Shown: positions 19,171 through 27,616 of the stretch, piece by piece
Layout: each line of letters begins with the position of its first letter
Numbering within the stretch: position 1 is the stretch's first letter
DNA from: JBQLZQ01 sp052168355
Lineage (GTDB): Bacteria > Pseudomonadota > Alphaproteobacteria > DSM-16000 > Inquilinaceae
Length of the DNA: 58,488 bases
Direction of reading: 5' to 3'
Assembly (NCBI GenBank): GCA_052168355.1
Contig: JBQLZQ010000012.1
Span: 1-58,488, forward strand
The notes under the pieces: generated by a model
Databases searched by the model: none
What the model was told of the DNA's origin: nothing
The model's input: only the letters and a program-made list of their open reading frames with translations
Program-made: the position numbers and the translations under genes

Positions 19171-19950
19171 ATGGATTTGGGACTCGAGGGCAGAACGGCC
19201 CTGGTGTGCGGGGCCAGCAAAGGGCTGGGCCGGGCATGTGCGTTGGCATTGGCCAAGGAAGGCGTGGCCGTGACCATCACCGCCCGCACGGAGGCGGCGC
19301 TGGAGGAAGCGGCCGCCGATATCGGCAAGATCGCCGGCATTCCCGTCCGCACCGCCGCCGGCGATATCTCGACGGAAGCGGGGCGGCGCATCGCGCTCGA
19401 TACCTGCCCGGACCCGGACATCCTGGTCAACAATGCCGGCGGTCCGCCGCCCGGCGACTTCCGAAACTGGTCGCGCGACGACTGGATCGCCGCCCTGGAT
19501 TCCAACATGCTGGCCCCGATCTTCCTGATCAAGGCGGTGGTGGACGGCATGATGACCCGCCGCTTCGGGCGCATCGTCAACATCACTTCCGGCGCCGTGA
19601 AGGCCCCGATCGCCACGCTGGGCCTGTCCAACGGGGCGCGCACCGGGTTGACCGGGTTTGTCGCCGGCCTGTCCCGGCAGACCGTGGGCCGGGGCGTGAC
19701 CATCAACAACCTGCTGCCGGGCCCCTTCGACACCGACCGCCTGCACGCCAACATAGCCGGCGCGGCGAAGGCCAGCGGCCGCTCCGTCGAAGAGGAAACC
19801 GAACGGCGGCGGTCCGCCAATCCGGCCGGACGGTTCGGCGATCCCGATGAATTCGGTGCCGCCTGCGCCTTCTTGTGCAGCAATCAGGCCGGGTACATCA
19901 CCGGCCAGAACCTGCTGCTCGACGGCGGCGGGTTTCCGGGCACGCTATAG
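19171..19950 (+). CDS. SDR-family oxidoreductase lacking the YxxxK dyad
   Basis: The 259-aa protein has a Rossmann cofactor site (CGASKGLGRACA), the structural NNAGGPPPG segment, a Ser at 140 (NITSGAV) and a C-terminal GQNLLLDGGG typical of classical SDRs. At the position of the catalytic Tyr-xxx-Lys the sequence is L152-S-N-G-A156-R, so the usual acid/base pair is missing. SDR subgroups with LSN..R here are known, with mostly unassigned reactions. Located 4 bases after hdaA. Its TAG stop codon is the first three bases of an interspersed palindromic element. Substrate unknown. Confidence 0.88.
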   Translation: MDLGLEGRTALVCGASKGLGRACALALAKEGVAVTITARTEAALEEAAADIGKIAGIPVRTAAGDISTEAGRRIALDTCPDPDILVNNAGGPPPGDFRNWSRDDWIAALDSNMLAPIFLIKAVVDGMMTRRFGRIVNITSGAVKAPIATLGLSNGARTGLTGFVAGLSRQTVGRGVTINNLLPGPFDTDRLHANIAGAAKASGRSVEEETERRRSANPAGRFGDPDEFGAACAFLCSNQAGYITGQNLLLDGGGFPGTL

Positions 19951-20008
19951 AGCGCGATCGTCATTGGTGGAAGCGGACCCGCTTCCACCCAAGGCGATCC
20001 TGCTCTAG
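19948..20008. repeat. Short form of an interspersed palindromic element
   Basis: This 61-bp element is bounded by TAGAGC-GC-GATC (19948-19959) and GATC-CT-GCTCTA (19996-20007) and has a 10-bp hairpin, GGTGGAAGCG-gacc-CGCTTCCACC, inside. Its left half matches the left end of the longer element at 37158-37296 almost base for base, and its right end matches the right end of that copy. The SDR gene uses its TAG as stop codon. It reads as a deletion derivative or minimal form. Confidence 0.85.
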
Positions 20009-20044
20009 GCGGGGAGCGGCGGGCCGTGGCGGGCGTTCTCGCCC

Positions 20045-21328
20045 CTACCCGCCGCCCATGATCACCTGCACCGGCCAAAGCGATATGGCCGGGATGTAGG
20101 TCACCAGCATCAGGCAGCCAAAGACCACCAGCACGAACCAGATCAGATATGGGATGATCCGTTCGACCGGGATGTTGGCGACCGCACAAGCCGCGAACAG
20201 GTTCACGCCAAGCGGCGGGGTTATCATCCCCAGCGCCAGGTTGACCACGACCATGATGCCGAAATGAACGGGGTCCACGCCGTAGAGAGCGGCGATGGGG
20301 GCGAAGATCGGCGCCAGCACCAGGATGGCGGCCGAGGTTTCGATGAACATGCCGACGATCAGCAGCAGGATGTTGATGGCCAGCAGGAAGGCGATCTTGC
20401 TCTCGAACACGGATGTGAACCAGCCGGCGATCTCGTTGGGCAGGCCGGACCGGCTGATCAGGAAGGAAAACAGGGAGGCCGCTGAGATGATCAGCATGAT
20501 CACGCTGGTCGATATGACCGTCTTCTTCAGAATGGCGGGCAGGGATCCGATCGACAGTTCGCGATAAAGTCCGAACCCGACGACCAGGGCCGAAGCGACG
20601 GCGGCGGCCGATGCCTCGGTCGGCGTGAACACGCCGCTGTAGATGCCGCCGATGATGACGACGGGGATCGCCAGGGCCGGCAGCGCCCCGATAAAGGCGC
20701 GCGATACCGACGGCCGGTCGTCGCCGTCCTCCTTGCCCAGGCCCTTGATGCGGCACCAGATCAGCACGGTGGCCATCAGTGCGGCGGCCACCAGAAACCC
20801 GGGCCCGATCCCCGCCAGAAACAGCCGGGCGATGGAAGTCTCGGTGGCGACTCCATACAGGATCAAGGGGATCGAGGGGGGAATCAGAACGCCCAGCTCC
20901 GCCGAGCTGGCCTGGATCGACGCGGCCATGGGGGTGGGATATTTGTGCTTCACCATGGCCGGGATCAGGATGGATCCGATGGCGAAGGTGGTGGCCACGC
21001 TGGATCCCGACACGGAGGCGAAGATCATGCATGTCAGGACGCAGGTGCAGGCCAAACCGCCCTGAACGCCGCCGACGATGGATTTCGCCAAATCCACCAG
21101 ACGGCGTGAAATTCCGCCTTCCGACATCAGGTTGCCCGCCAGAATGAACAGCGGAATGGCCATCAGCGGAAACGAGTCGATCCCGGCAAACATGCGCTGG
21201 GCGACCAGCAAAAGCGGCAAGCGATCCTGGATCTGGATGCCGACGATGCTGGCCAGTCCGATGGCCACGGCGATCGGCACGCCGACGAGAAAGAAAAGGA
21301 GGAGCGACAGCGCGATGGCGGCGTTCAT
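20045..21328 (-). CDS. dctM: TRAP transporter large permease (DctM type)
   Basis: The 427-aa protein has about 12 hydrophobic segments, the MAIPLFILAGNLM motif and GVLIPPSIPLILYG of the TRAP large subunit family, and a GMITPPLGVNLF repeat half near the C-terminus. It forms the Na+-coupled channel of a TRAP (tripartite ATP-independent periplasmic) uptake system together with DctQ. It is last in the order dctP-dctQ-dctM on the minus strand and converges with the SDR gene. Confidence 0.95.
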   Translation of the reverse strand: MNAAIALSLLLFFLVGVPIAVAIGLASIVGIQIQDRLPLLLVAQRMFAGIDSFPLMAIPLFILAGNLMSEGGISRRLVDLAKSIVGGVQGGLACTCVLTCMIFASVSGSSVATTFAIGSILIPAMVKHKYPTPMAASIQASSAELGVLIPPSIPLILYGVATETSIARLFLAGIGPGFLVAAALMATVLIWCRIKGLGKEDGDDRPSVSRAFIGALPALAIPVVIIGGIYSGVFTPTEASAAAVASALVVGFGLYRELSIGSLPAILKKTVISTSVIMLIISAASLFSFLISRSGLPNEIAGWFTSVFESKIAFLLAINILLLIVGMFIETSAAILVLAPIFAPIAALYGVDPVHFGIMVVVNLALGMITPPLGVNLFAACAVANIPVERIIPYLIWFVLVVFGCLMLVTYIPAISLWPVQVIMGGG

Positions 21329-21379
21329 CGATGGACGACCGGTGTGTCGTGGGCCATCTCGATCGCTTGCGGATCTGAC

Positions 21380-21898
21380 TCAGACCGGCGCATGATCGGC
21401 CGTCTCCCCGCGCGCATCCGGGTCGTCGACCCGCAGCAGTTCCCGTCCGATACACGCCAGGATGGCGATGATGGCAAAGGCCGATCCCACCGGCAGCGCC
21501 GCGTAGACCCAGGAAATGGAAATCTCCACAGCCGCCAACGCTTGTCCGGCGACTCTGCGGGTCATGCCGATCCCTTGCCAGAATAGGATCGAGAAAAAAA
21601 CCAGCGACAGCCCGTTGGCGAACAGATTAAGAGCCTTGCCCCACAGACCGGGCAGAACTCGCTGCACGATTTCCATGGCAATCATCGATCCGCCGCGAAA
21701 CGCCGGAGCGGCGCCCAGGAAGACCGACCAGATCATCGCCGACCGGGTCAAGACCTCAGACCAGGTCGACGGCTGATCGAACACAAAGCGGGTCACGACC
21801 TGAAAGAACGCCAGGGCGGCGGCGGCGATCAGGGTCACGATGGCGCCGGTCAGGGCGACTCGGGTGGTCCAGGTTTCGAGTCGAAAAAAGACGTGCAT
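21380..21898 (-). CDS. dctQ: TRAP transporter small permease (DctQ type)
   Basis: The 172-aa protein has four hydrophobic segments and the family landmarks RFVFDQPSTWSEVL and the preceding FFQVVTR entry. It pairs with the large permease in the inner membrane. It lies downstream of dctP behind an intrinsic terminator, so permease transcripts should be fewer than binding-protein transcripts. Confidence 0.93.
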   Translation of the reverse strand: MHVFFRLETWTTRVALTGAIVTLIAAAALAFFQVVTRFVFDQPSTWSEVLTRSAMIWSVFLGAAPAFRGGSMIAMEIVQRVLPGLWGKALNLFANGLSLVFFSILFWQGIGMTRRVAGQALAAVEISISWVYAALPVGSAFAIIAILACIGRELLRVDDPDARGETADHAPV

Positions 21899-21932
21899 CG
21901 GCGTTCAGTCCCCTCGGTTCACGCCCTCCGCG

Positions 21933-21961
21933 AAAAAATCGGGGCAGCCTGGCTGCCCCGA
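21933..21961 (-). terminator. Intrinsic terminator/attenuator between dctP and dctQ
   Basis: On the minus strand a near-perfect TCGGGGCAGCC/GGCTGCCCCGA hairpin (21939-21961) is followed directly by TTTTTT (21938-21933). It sits 28 bases after the dctP stop and before dctQ. Partial termination here would give more binding protein than permease, a common expression pattern for binding-protein systems. Confidence 0.9.
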
Positions 21962-21989
21962 GGAGTGACCGATGCTCCGGTCGGATGGC

Positions 21990-22973
21990 TTACTCGACGG
22001 CCCGGATCCGCTCGACCATGTCCGTGCCGTATTCATCCGTGTAGACGCTGTAGGACCTTTCCGCCAGGGCTCTGAAGGGCGCCTTGTCGATATCGGTGAT
22101 GACTTCCATGCCGTTCTCGCGCAGCATCGCCACGCCGGCGTCCTCCAACCGGTTGACCTCGGCGCGGGTGGCGGCCGCGGATGCCCTGGCGGCTTCGTAG
22201 AACCAGCCCTTTTCCTCGTCCGACAGCCCGTCCATGAGGACCGGCGAGGCCAGCACCACGGCCGGCGAATAGACGTGCCCCGTCAACGAGACATAGTCCT
22301 GGACCTCCCAGAATTTCGTCGCCGTGATCACGGTCACCGGGTTTTCCTGGCCATCGACCACGCCCTGCTGAAGGGCGGTGAAAAGCTCGGGGAAGGCCAT
22401 CGGCGTCGGTGACGCGCCCATTTCCTGAAAGGCCGCCATGTGAACCCTGTTTTCCATGGTTCTCAGCTTGAGGCCCTCCAGGTCCGCGGGCGCGTTGACA
22501 GGGCGTCGGGAGTTGGTCACATGCCGGAACCCGTTTTCGGACCAGGCCAGGCCGACCAGATTGTTTTCGTCGATCTTGGCCAGAAGATCCCGCCCGACGT
22601 CGCCGTCGAGGGTCCTGCGCGCGTGATCGTAGTCGCGAAACAGGAAGGGCAGGTCGAGCGCGTACACTTCCGGAACGAAATTGCCCAGGGGACCGGTCGA
22701 TGTGATCACCACGTCGATGGAGCCGATCTGGAGACCCTCGATCATGTCCCGCTCGCCCCCCAGAACGCCGGCAGGCGACTGCTCGCCCGTGAAGGCCCCG
22801 CCGCTGAGCTCCTCCAACGTGGTCAAAAAGGCTTCCGCACCGACGCCGTAATGGGATTCGGCCGACAGGCTGTGACCCAGCGTGACCGTCTGCTGTGCCT
22901 GCGCGCCGGTGGTGCCGGTGGTGCCGGTGGCGACAAGGGCCGCTGCGACCAGGCCACCAAATAGGTACTTCAT
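21990..22973 (-). CDS. dctP: TRAP transporter substrate-binding protein (DctP type)
   Basis: The 327-aa periplasmic protein has a signal peptide (cleavage near AQAQQ, about residue 27) and the TRAP solute-binding landmarks LKLRTMENRVHMAAFQ, with the Arg that binds a ligand carboxylate, and PTPMAFPELFTALQQGVVDG. The ligand is probably an organic acid, but its identity cannot be read from the sequence. It has a good ribosome binding site (GGGAGGAACC before the ATG) and is first in dctPQM. Confidence 0.94.
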   Translation of the reverse strand: MKYLFGGLVAAALVATGTTGTTGAQAQQTVTLGHSLSAESHYGVGAEAFLTTLEELSGGAFTGEQSPAGVLGGERDMIEGLQIGSIDVVITSTGPLGNFVPEVYALDLPFLFRDYDHARRTLDGDVGRDLLAKIDENNLVGLAWSENGFRHVTNSRRPVNAPADLEGLKLRTMENRVHMAAFQEMGASPTPMAFPELFTALQQGVVDGQENPVTVITATKFWEVQDYVSLTGHVYSPAVVLASPVLMDGLSDEEKGWFYEAARASAAATRAEVNRLEDAGVAMLRENGMEVITDIDKAPFRALAERSYSVYTDEYGTDMVERIRAVE

Positions 22974-23112
22974 GGTTCCTCCCGTGGGATTATATGGGGT
23001 GATCTACTGTCGGCGGTCCGAACCCGATCGCCCAGACCCTCGATCGTCTTCAAGACCGAACGACAGAAGCATCAGATACCGTTAGAATCAAAAAATTCAA
23101 GGTGCGGACCGG

Positions 23113-23628
23113 TTAAACGAGGTCCTTGGGCGTGACAAAGCCCACCAGCCTTGCCGACCCCTGGGCCAGGTCGCCCCAGCGGTCGATCGGCAGGTCGAGA
23201 ATCACCAGTCCGGCGGTCGGCAGCCCGGCCGCCAAACGGTTCAGGAGAGCAGGCTCGTCCTGGCTGGCCAGAGCCACGGCAAGCTTGTGAAAATCGGGGT
23301 TGTGCCCGACCAGCACGGCGCTTTCCAGGCTGTCGTCCAGGCCCTGAACGTAGGTCCACAAGGCCTTCGAGCCCGGCAGGTAGAGCGCCCTGTCGGGATA
23401 CACCATCGGTTTGCCCGGCCACTGGCCGAGAACCAGATCGAGGGTCTCCTGGGCGCGTTGCGCCGTCGAGCAGAAAACGGCATCGGCCTGATAGCCTTCC
23501 TGGGCCAGGTACCGCCCGATGACCAGCGCGGCGCGTTCTCCCCGCGGGGCCAATGGCCGGTCGTGGTCGGCAAGGTCGGGATCGTCCCAACCCGACTTGG
23601 CATGACGGAGCAGGAAAAGGCGTTTCAT
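23113..23628 (-). CDS. SixA-type phosphohistidine phosphatase
   Basis: The 171-aa histidine phosphatase-superfamily protein has the N-terminal RHG-type motif LFLLRHAKSGW, with the phosphate-accepting His, and the second catalytic block AVLVGHNPDFHKL. The minimal single-domain length is that of SixA, which dephosphorylates phosphohistidine on signalling or PTS-like proteins. The target is unknown here. It lies upstream of ppk1 on the opposite strand. Confidence 0.85.
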   Translation of the reverse strand: MKRLFLLRHAKSGWDDPDLADHDRPLAPRGERAALVIGRYLAQEGYQADAVFCSTAQRAQETLDLVLGQWPGKPMVYPDRALYLPGSKALWTYVQGLDDSLESAVLVGHNPDFHKLAVALASQDEPALLNRLAAGLPTAGLVILDLPIDRWGDLAQGSARLVGFVTPKDLV

Positions 23629-23809
23629 GGCGCGGGATCCTGGGGCTGGCGACGCTGCGACAAAGGCGTTCGAGGGACCTGCGGGCGATTCCGTGAATGA
23701 CGCGCCGCGACGATGGCTTTATAAGAGGAAATCGTATCGTTGATTGGTAACCACTTGTAATTTCATATTTGTTACGTTGATCGCCAGAAAGAGCAAGCGG
23801 GATCCCGCC

Positions 23810-25963
23810 GTGGACGTTGCCGTCGAAATCGACCATCCAACCATCGATACCGCCACGCCGGCGCGGTTCATCAACCGGGAGCTGTCCTGGCTTGCGTTCA
23901 ATGAACGGGTTCTCGACGAGGCCCGCAACGAGGCCCATCCGTTGCTGGAGCGGGTGCGGTTCCTGTCCATTTCGGCCAGCAATCTCGATGAATTCTACAT
24001 GGTGCGCGTGGCTGGGCTGAAGGCCCAGGTGGCCATGGGCGTCAAGTCGCCGAGCCAGGACGGCATGACCCCGGCGGAACAGCTGACCGCCATCGCCGCC
24101 CGCGTCGGCACCCTGATGACCGACCAGCAGGCCTGCTGGCGCGACTTGCGGGGGAAGCTTGTCGACGAGGACATCATCGTCCTGGATCCCGACGCCTTGA
24201 CCCCGCAGCAACGGAAGTGGCTGGAGGACAAGTTCCTCAGCGACATCTTTCCCATCCTCACGCCCCTTGCCGTCGACCCGGCCCATCCCTTTCCCTTCAT
24301 CCCTAACCTCGGCTTCGCCCTCGCCCTGCGGCTGGTCAACAAGGAGGAGGGGCTCGATCTGAAGGCCCTGGTACCGTTGCCGTCCCAGCTCGACCGCTTT
24401 ATCCGCGTGCCTGGAAAGGAAATCCGGTTCATTCTGTTGGAAGACCTGGTGCGGATGTGCCTGGGCCGGCTGTTTCCCGGCTTTGTGAGTACGGAGCACG
24501 GCGCCTTTCGCGTTCTTCGCGACAGTGAGATGGAGATCGACGAAGAGGCCGAAGATCTGGTCAAGACCTTCGAAACGGCTTTGAAGCGGCGGCGGCGGGG
24601 CAGCGTCATCCGCCTGACGGTCAATGCCGACATGCCCGAGCCGCTGTTGCGGTTCGTGCAAAAGGAACTGGGAACGGGTGCCGAGGACGTGTTCCGGCTG
24701 GACGGGTTGATCGGCCTGTCGGGCACCGCGGAGATCATCGTCGACGAGCGGCGGGACCTTCTGTTCTCGCCTCACGATCCACGGTTTCCCGAGCGCATTC
24801 TCGATTTCGGCGGCGATTGTTTTGCCGCCATCCGGGCTAAGGACATTATCGTCCACCACCCCTACGAAAGCTTCGACGTGGTGGTCCAGTTCCTGCGCCA
24901 GGCGGCCGCCGATCCAGATGTGGTGGCGATCAAGCAGACGCTCTACCGGACGTCCAAGAAATCCCCCATCGTCCAGGCGCTGATCGAGGCGGCCGAGGCC
25001 GGCAAGTCTGTGACGGCGATGGTCGAGCTCAAGGCGCGGTTCGACGAGGAAGCCAATATCCGCTGGGCGCGGGATCTGGAACGGGCCGGCGCCCAGGTCG
25101 TCTACGGTTTCCTCAACCTCAAAGCCCACGCCAAGGTGTCCCTGGTGGTGCGGCGGGAGGTGGACGGGCTGCGGCCCTTCGTCCATTTCGGCACCGGCAA
25201 CTATCATCCGATCACCGCCCGGATCTACACCGACCTCAGCTATTTTACCTGCGATCCCAAGCTGTGCCACGATGCCGCGGCCATGTTCAACTACATGACC
25301 GGCTACGCCAAGCCGATTGCCATGGAAAAGGTCAGGATCGCCCCGCTGGCCCTGCGCAGCACGCTGGTGGAATTGATCGAGCGCGAGATCGCCAACGCCA
25401 AGGCCGGGAAACCGGCCCATATCTGGGCCAAGATGAATTCCCTCGTCGACGGCGCGATCATCGATCTTCTGTACAAGGCCTCCCGCGCCGGGGTGGAGAT
25501 CGATCTGGTCCTGCGCGGCATCTGCTGCCTGCGGCCGGGAGTGCCCGGCCTGTCGGAGAACATCCGGGTCAGGAGCATCGTCGGGCGGTTTCTGGAGCAT
25601 TCCAGGATCGTGTGTTTTGCCGACGGGACCGCCTTGCCGTCGGCCAACGCCAAGGTCTTCATTTCGTCGGCGGACTGGATGCAGCGCAATCTGGACTGGC
25701 GGATCGAAACCTTCGTGCCCATCGAGAACCCGACCGTGCACCGGCAGATCCTGGAAGAGATCATGGTCGCCAATCTGAAGGACGAGGCGAACAGTTGGAC
25801 CCTGGCGTCCGATGGGGCCTATCACCGGGTGAAGTCGACCGTGGACTCGTTCAGCGCCCATCGGTATTTCATGACCAATCCCAGCCTTTCCGGCCGGGGC
25901 AGCGCCCTTGCCGCCGTCCCCAAACCCCGCCCCCGGCCGAGGCCCCAAAAAGGCGCGCGATGA
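23810..25963 (+). CDS. ppk1: Polyphosphate kinase 1
   Basis: The enzyme polymerises the terminal phosphate of ATP into polyphosphate. The N-terminal RFINRELSWLAFNERVL block, the SNLDEFYMVRVAGLK segment, two PLD-like catalytic halves and the phosphorylated-His regions (NLKAHAKVSLV and HFGTGNYHP) are intact. The frame is open to a TTG at 23744, but that stretch is AT-rich and promoter-like, so a GTG at 23810 (717 aa) is chosen; a TTG at 23777 is a third option. Followed by ppx 70 bases later, the usual synthesis and breakdown pair. Confidence 0.96.
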   Translation: MDVAVEIDHPTIDTATPARFINRELSWLAFNERVLDEARNEAHPLLERVRFLSISASNLDEFYMVRVAGLKAQVAMGVKSPSQDGMTPAEQLTAIAARVGTLMTDQQACWRDLRGKLVDEDIIVLDPDALTPQQRKWLEDKFLSDIFPILTPLAVDPAHPFPFIPNLGFALALRLVNKEEGLDLKALVPLPSQLDRFIRVPGKEIRFILLEDLVRMCLGRLFPGFVSTEHGAFRVLRDSEMEIDEEAEDLVKTFETALKRRRRGSVIRLTVNADMPEPLLRFVQKELGTGAEDVFRLDGLIGLSGTAEIIVDERRDLLFSPHDPRFPERILDFGGDCFAAIRAKDIIVHHPYESFDVVVQFLRQAAADPDVVAIKQTLYRTSKKSPIVQALIEAAEAGKSVTAMVELKARFDEEANIRWARDLERAGAQVVYGFLNLKAHAKVSLVVRREVDGLRPFVHFGTGNYHPITARIYTDLSYFTCDPKLCHDAAAMFNYMTGYAKPIAMEKVRIAPLALRSTLVELIEREIANAKAGKPAHIWAKMNSLVDGAIIDLLYKASRAGVEIDLVLRGICCLRPGVPGLSENIRVRSIVGRFLEHSRIVCFADGTALPSANAKVFISSADWMQRNLDWRIETFVPIENPTVHRQILEEIMVANLKDEANSWTLASDGAYHRVKSTVDSFSAHRYFMTNPSLSGRGSALAAVPKPRPRPRPQKGAR

Positions 25964-26033
25964 TCCATGCATAGCAGCCGGTCCGACACACTGTCCTTCT
26001 CCGATCCGACCCCGGCCCGGTCCGGCCCGGGTC

Positions 26034-27581
26034 ATGTCCCATTCTGACATGGGATCCAGGGGACGCTTCGCCGCAAGCCCGATCACGCCGGCCTGGCATC
26101 AGCGGGTGGCCGTCATCGATATCGGATCCAATTCGATCCGGCTGGTCGTCTATGACGGGTTGGGGCGCGCGCCGCTGCCCATCTTCAATGAAAAGGTGCT
26201 CTGCGGCCTGGGTCGGGGCCTTGCAAGCACGGGCCGCCTGAACCCCGACGGCGTGAAATCGGCGCTGGAGAGCCTGGCGAGGTTCACCCGGCTGCTTTCG
26301 GGAATGGAGGTCGACCATGTCGATGTGCTGGCCACGGCGGCGGTGCGCGAAGCCGCCGACGGCCAGGACTTTATCGAACAGGTCGACCGGGTCTGCGGTC
26401 TGGCCGTTTCCGTCGTCAGCGGCGCCGAGGAAGCCCGGATCTCCGCCATGGGCGTGCTCTCGGGCATTCCCGGCGCCGATGGCGTGATCGGCGACCTGGG
26501 CGGCGGGTCGCTAGAGATGGTGGGGATCGACAAGGGGGTGATCGGCGATCAGGTCACGCTGCCGCTGGGCCCGTTCCGGCTGATGGACGCCAAGGGCGGA
26601 CGCGGCACGGCGCGCAAGACCGTGGACAGTGAGCTGCAGGGGCTGGATTGGCTGGAGACGTTCCGGGGTCGGACATTCTATCCGGTCGGGGGGGCCTGGC
26701 GGTCCATCGCCAAGCTGCTGATGGCCACGCGCGACCATCCCTTGCACATCATCCATCAATTCGCCGTCGATGGCGACGATTTGCTGGACGTGGCGCGGCT
26801 GATCGCCGGACAGGGCAAGGCGTCGATGGACCGCATGCCCGGCGTGTCCAAACGGCGCCTGGAAACCCTGCCGTGGGCGGCACTGGTGCTGGAAGGAGTG
26901 CTGCAGCGGTTGCGTCCGGAACGGGTGGTGTTCTCCGCCTTCGGTGTCCGCGAAGGACATCTATTCGATCTGCTGACACCGGCGGTGCAAGCCGAGGATC
27001 CGTTGATCGCCGCCTGCGCGAAGGCGGCCAAACGGATCGACCGGTTCAGCAATGCCGAACGGTTTTTCGCCTGGCTGGACCCGCTGTTCGAGGGTGAAAG
27101 CGCCTGGCACCGGCGGCTGCGCCAGGCGGCAAGCCTGCTCAGCGACATTTGCTGGGCGGAGCACCCGGACTATCGCGCCGACCATGCTTTCCTGCGCGTC
27201 CAGCGGCTGCCCTTCGCGGGGTTCGACCATGTGGAGCGAGTGTTTGTCGCCGCCGCCCTCTACGCCCGCTATGGCGGGTCTCTCGGCGGCAACGCCACGG
27301 CGGCGGCCAACGATCTGCTGGATGGCGACCAGATGGGACAGGCGGCCGCCCTCGGCGCGGCGCTGCGTCTGGCGCACACCCTGACCGGCGGCGCGACGGA
27401 CGTCCTGGAGCGGACGCGGCTGTCGCTCGACTCCGACAAGGTGACCCTGTGGCTGCCCGAGCAGGAAGAATGTTTGGGGGGCGAGGTGGTGCGCCGTCGC
27501 CTCAACGCGGTGGCCAAGGCGCTGAGCCGAACGGCCGAGACCGCGGTGGCCATGGCAACGGAGGTCCGTACCGGGACGTAA
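26034..27581 (+). CDS. ppx: Exopolyphosphatase (Ppx/GppA family)
   Basis: The 515-aa protein degrades polyphosphate and/or pppGpp. The actin-like ASKHA ATPase fold is seen as VAVIDIGSNSIRLVVYDG, LATAAVREA and IGDLGGGSLEMV, followed by a C-terminal helical HD-like region (about 320-515). The ATG at 26034 or at 26049 could serve as start; the open frame upstream to 25908 overlaps ppk1 and is not protein-like. Co-directional with ppk1. Confidence 0.94.
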   Translation: MSHSDMGSRGRFAASPITPAWHQRVAVIDIGSNSIRLVVYDGLGRAPLPIFNEKVLCGLGRGLASTGRLNPDGVKSALESLARFTRLLSGMEVDHVDVLATAAVREAADGQDFIEQVDRVCGLAVSVVSGAEEARISAMGVLSGIPGADGVIGDLGGGSLEMVGIDKGVIGDQVTLPLGPFRLMDAKGGRGTARKTVDSELQGLDWLETFRGRTFYPVGGAWRSIAKLLMATRDHPLHIIHQFAVDGDDLLDVARLIAGQGKASMDRMPGVSKRRLETLPWAALVLEGVLQRLRPERVVFSAFGVREGHLFDLLTPAVQAEDPLIAACAKAAKRIDRFSNAERFFAWLDPLFEGESAWHRRLRQAASLLSDICWAEHPDYRADHAFLRVQRLPFAGFDHVERVFVAAALYARYGGSLGGNATAAANDLLDGDQMGQAAALGAALRLAHTLTGGATDVLERTRLSLDSDKVTLWLPEQEECLGGEVVRRRLNAVAKALSRTAETAVAMATEVRTGT

Positions 27582-27616
27582 GCGGCGAGGCCGTCAAGCC
27601 GGCCCTGTCAATGGCC

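Noticed and set aside
20009..20044. GGGCG-ttct-CGCCC hairpin before the dctM stop
   Set aside because: It is short and lacks a T-tract in either direction; not called as a terminator.
22974..23112. Possible strong promoter for dctP
   Set aside because: TTGAAT and several AT-rich stretches are present on the minus strand, but no -10 at a proper distance is convincing; left uncalled.
23072..26086. A minus-strand open frame of 1004 codons opposite ppk1
   Set aside because: ppk1 on the plus strand has all family motifs; the minus frame is low-complexity His/Gly/Arg sequence. It also runs through the sixA gene in another frame.
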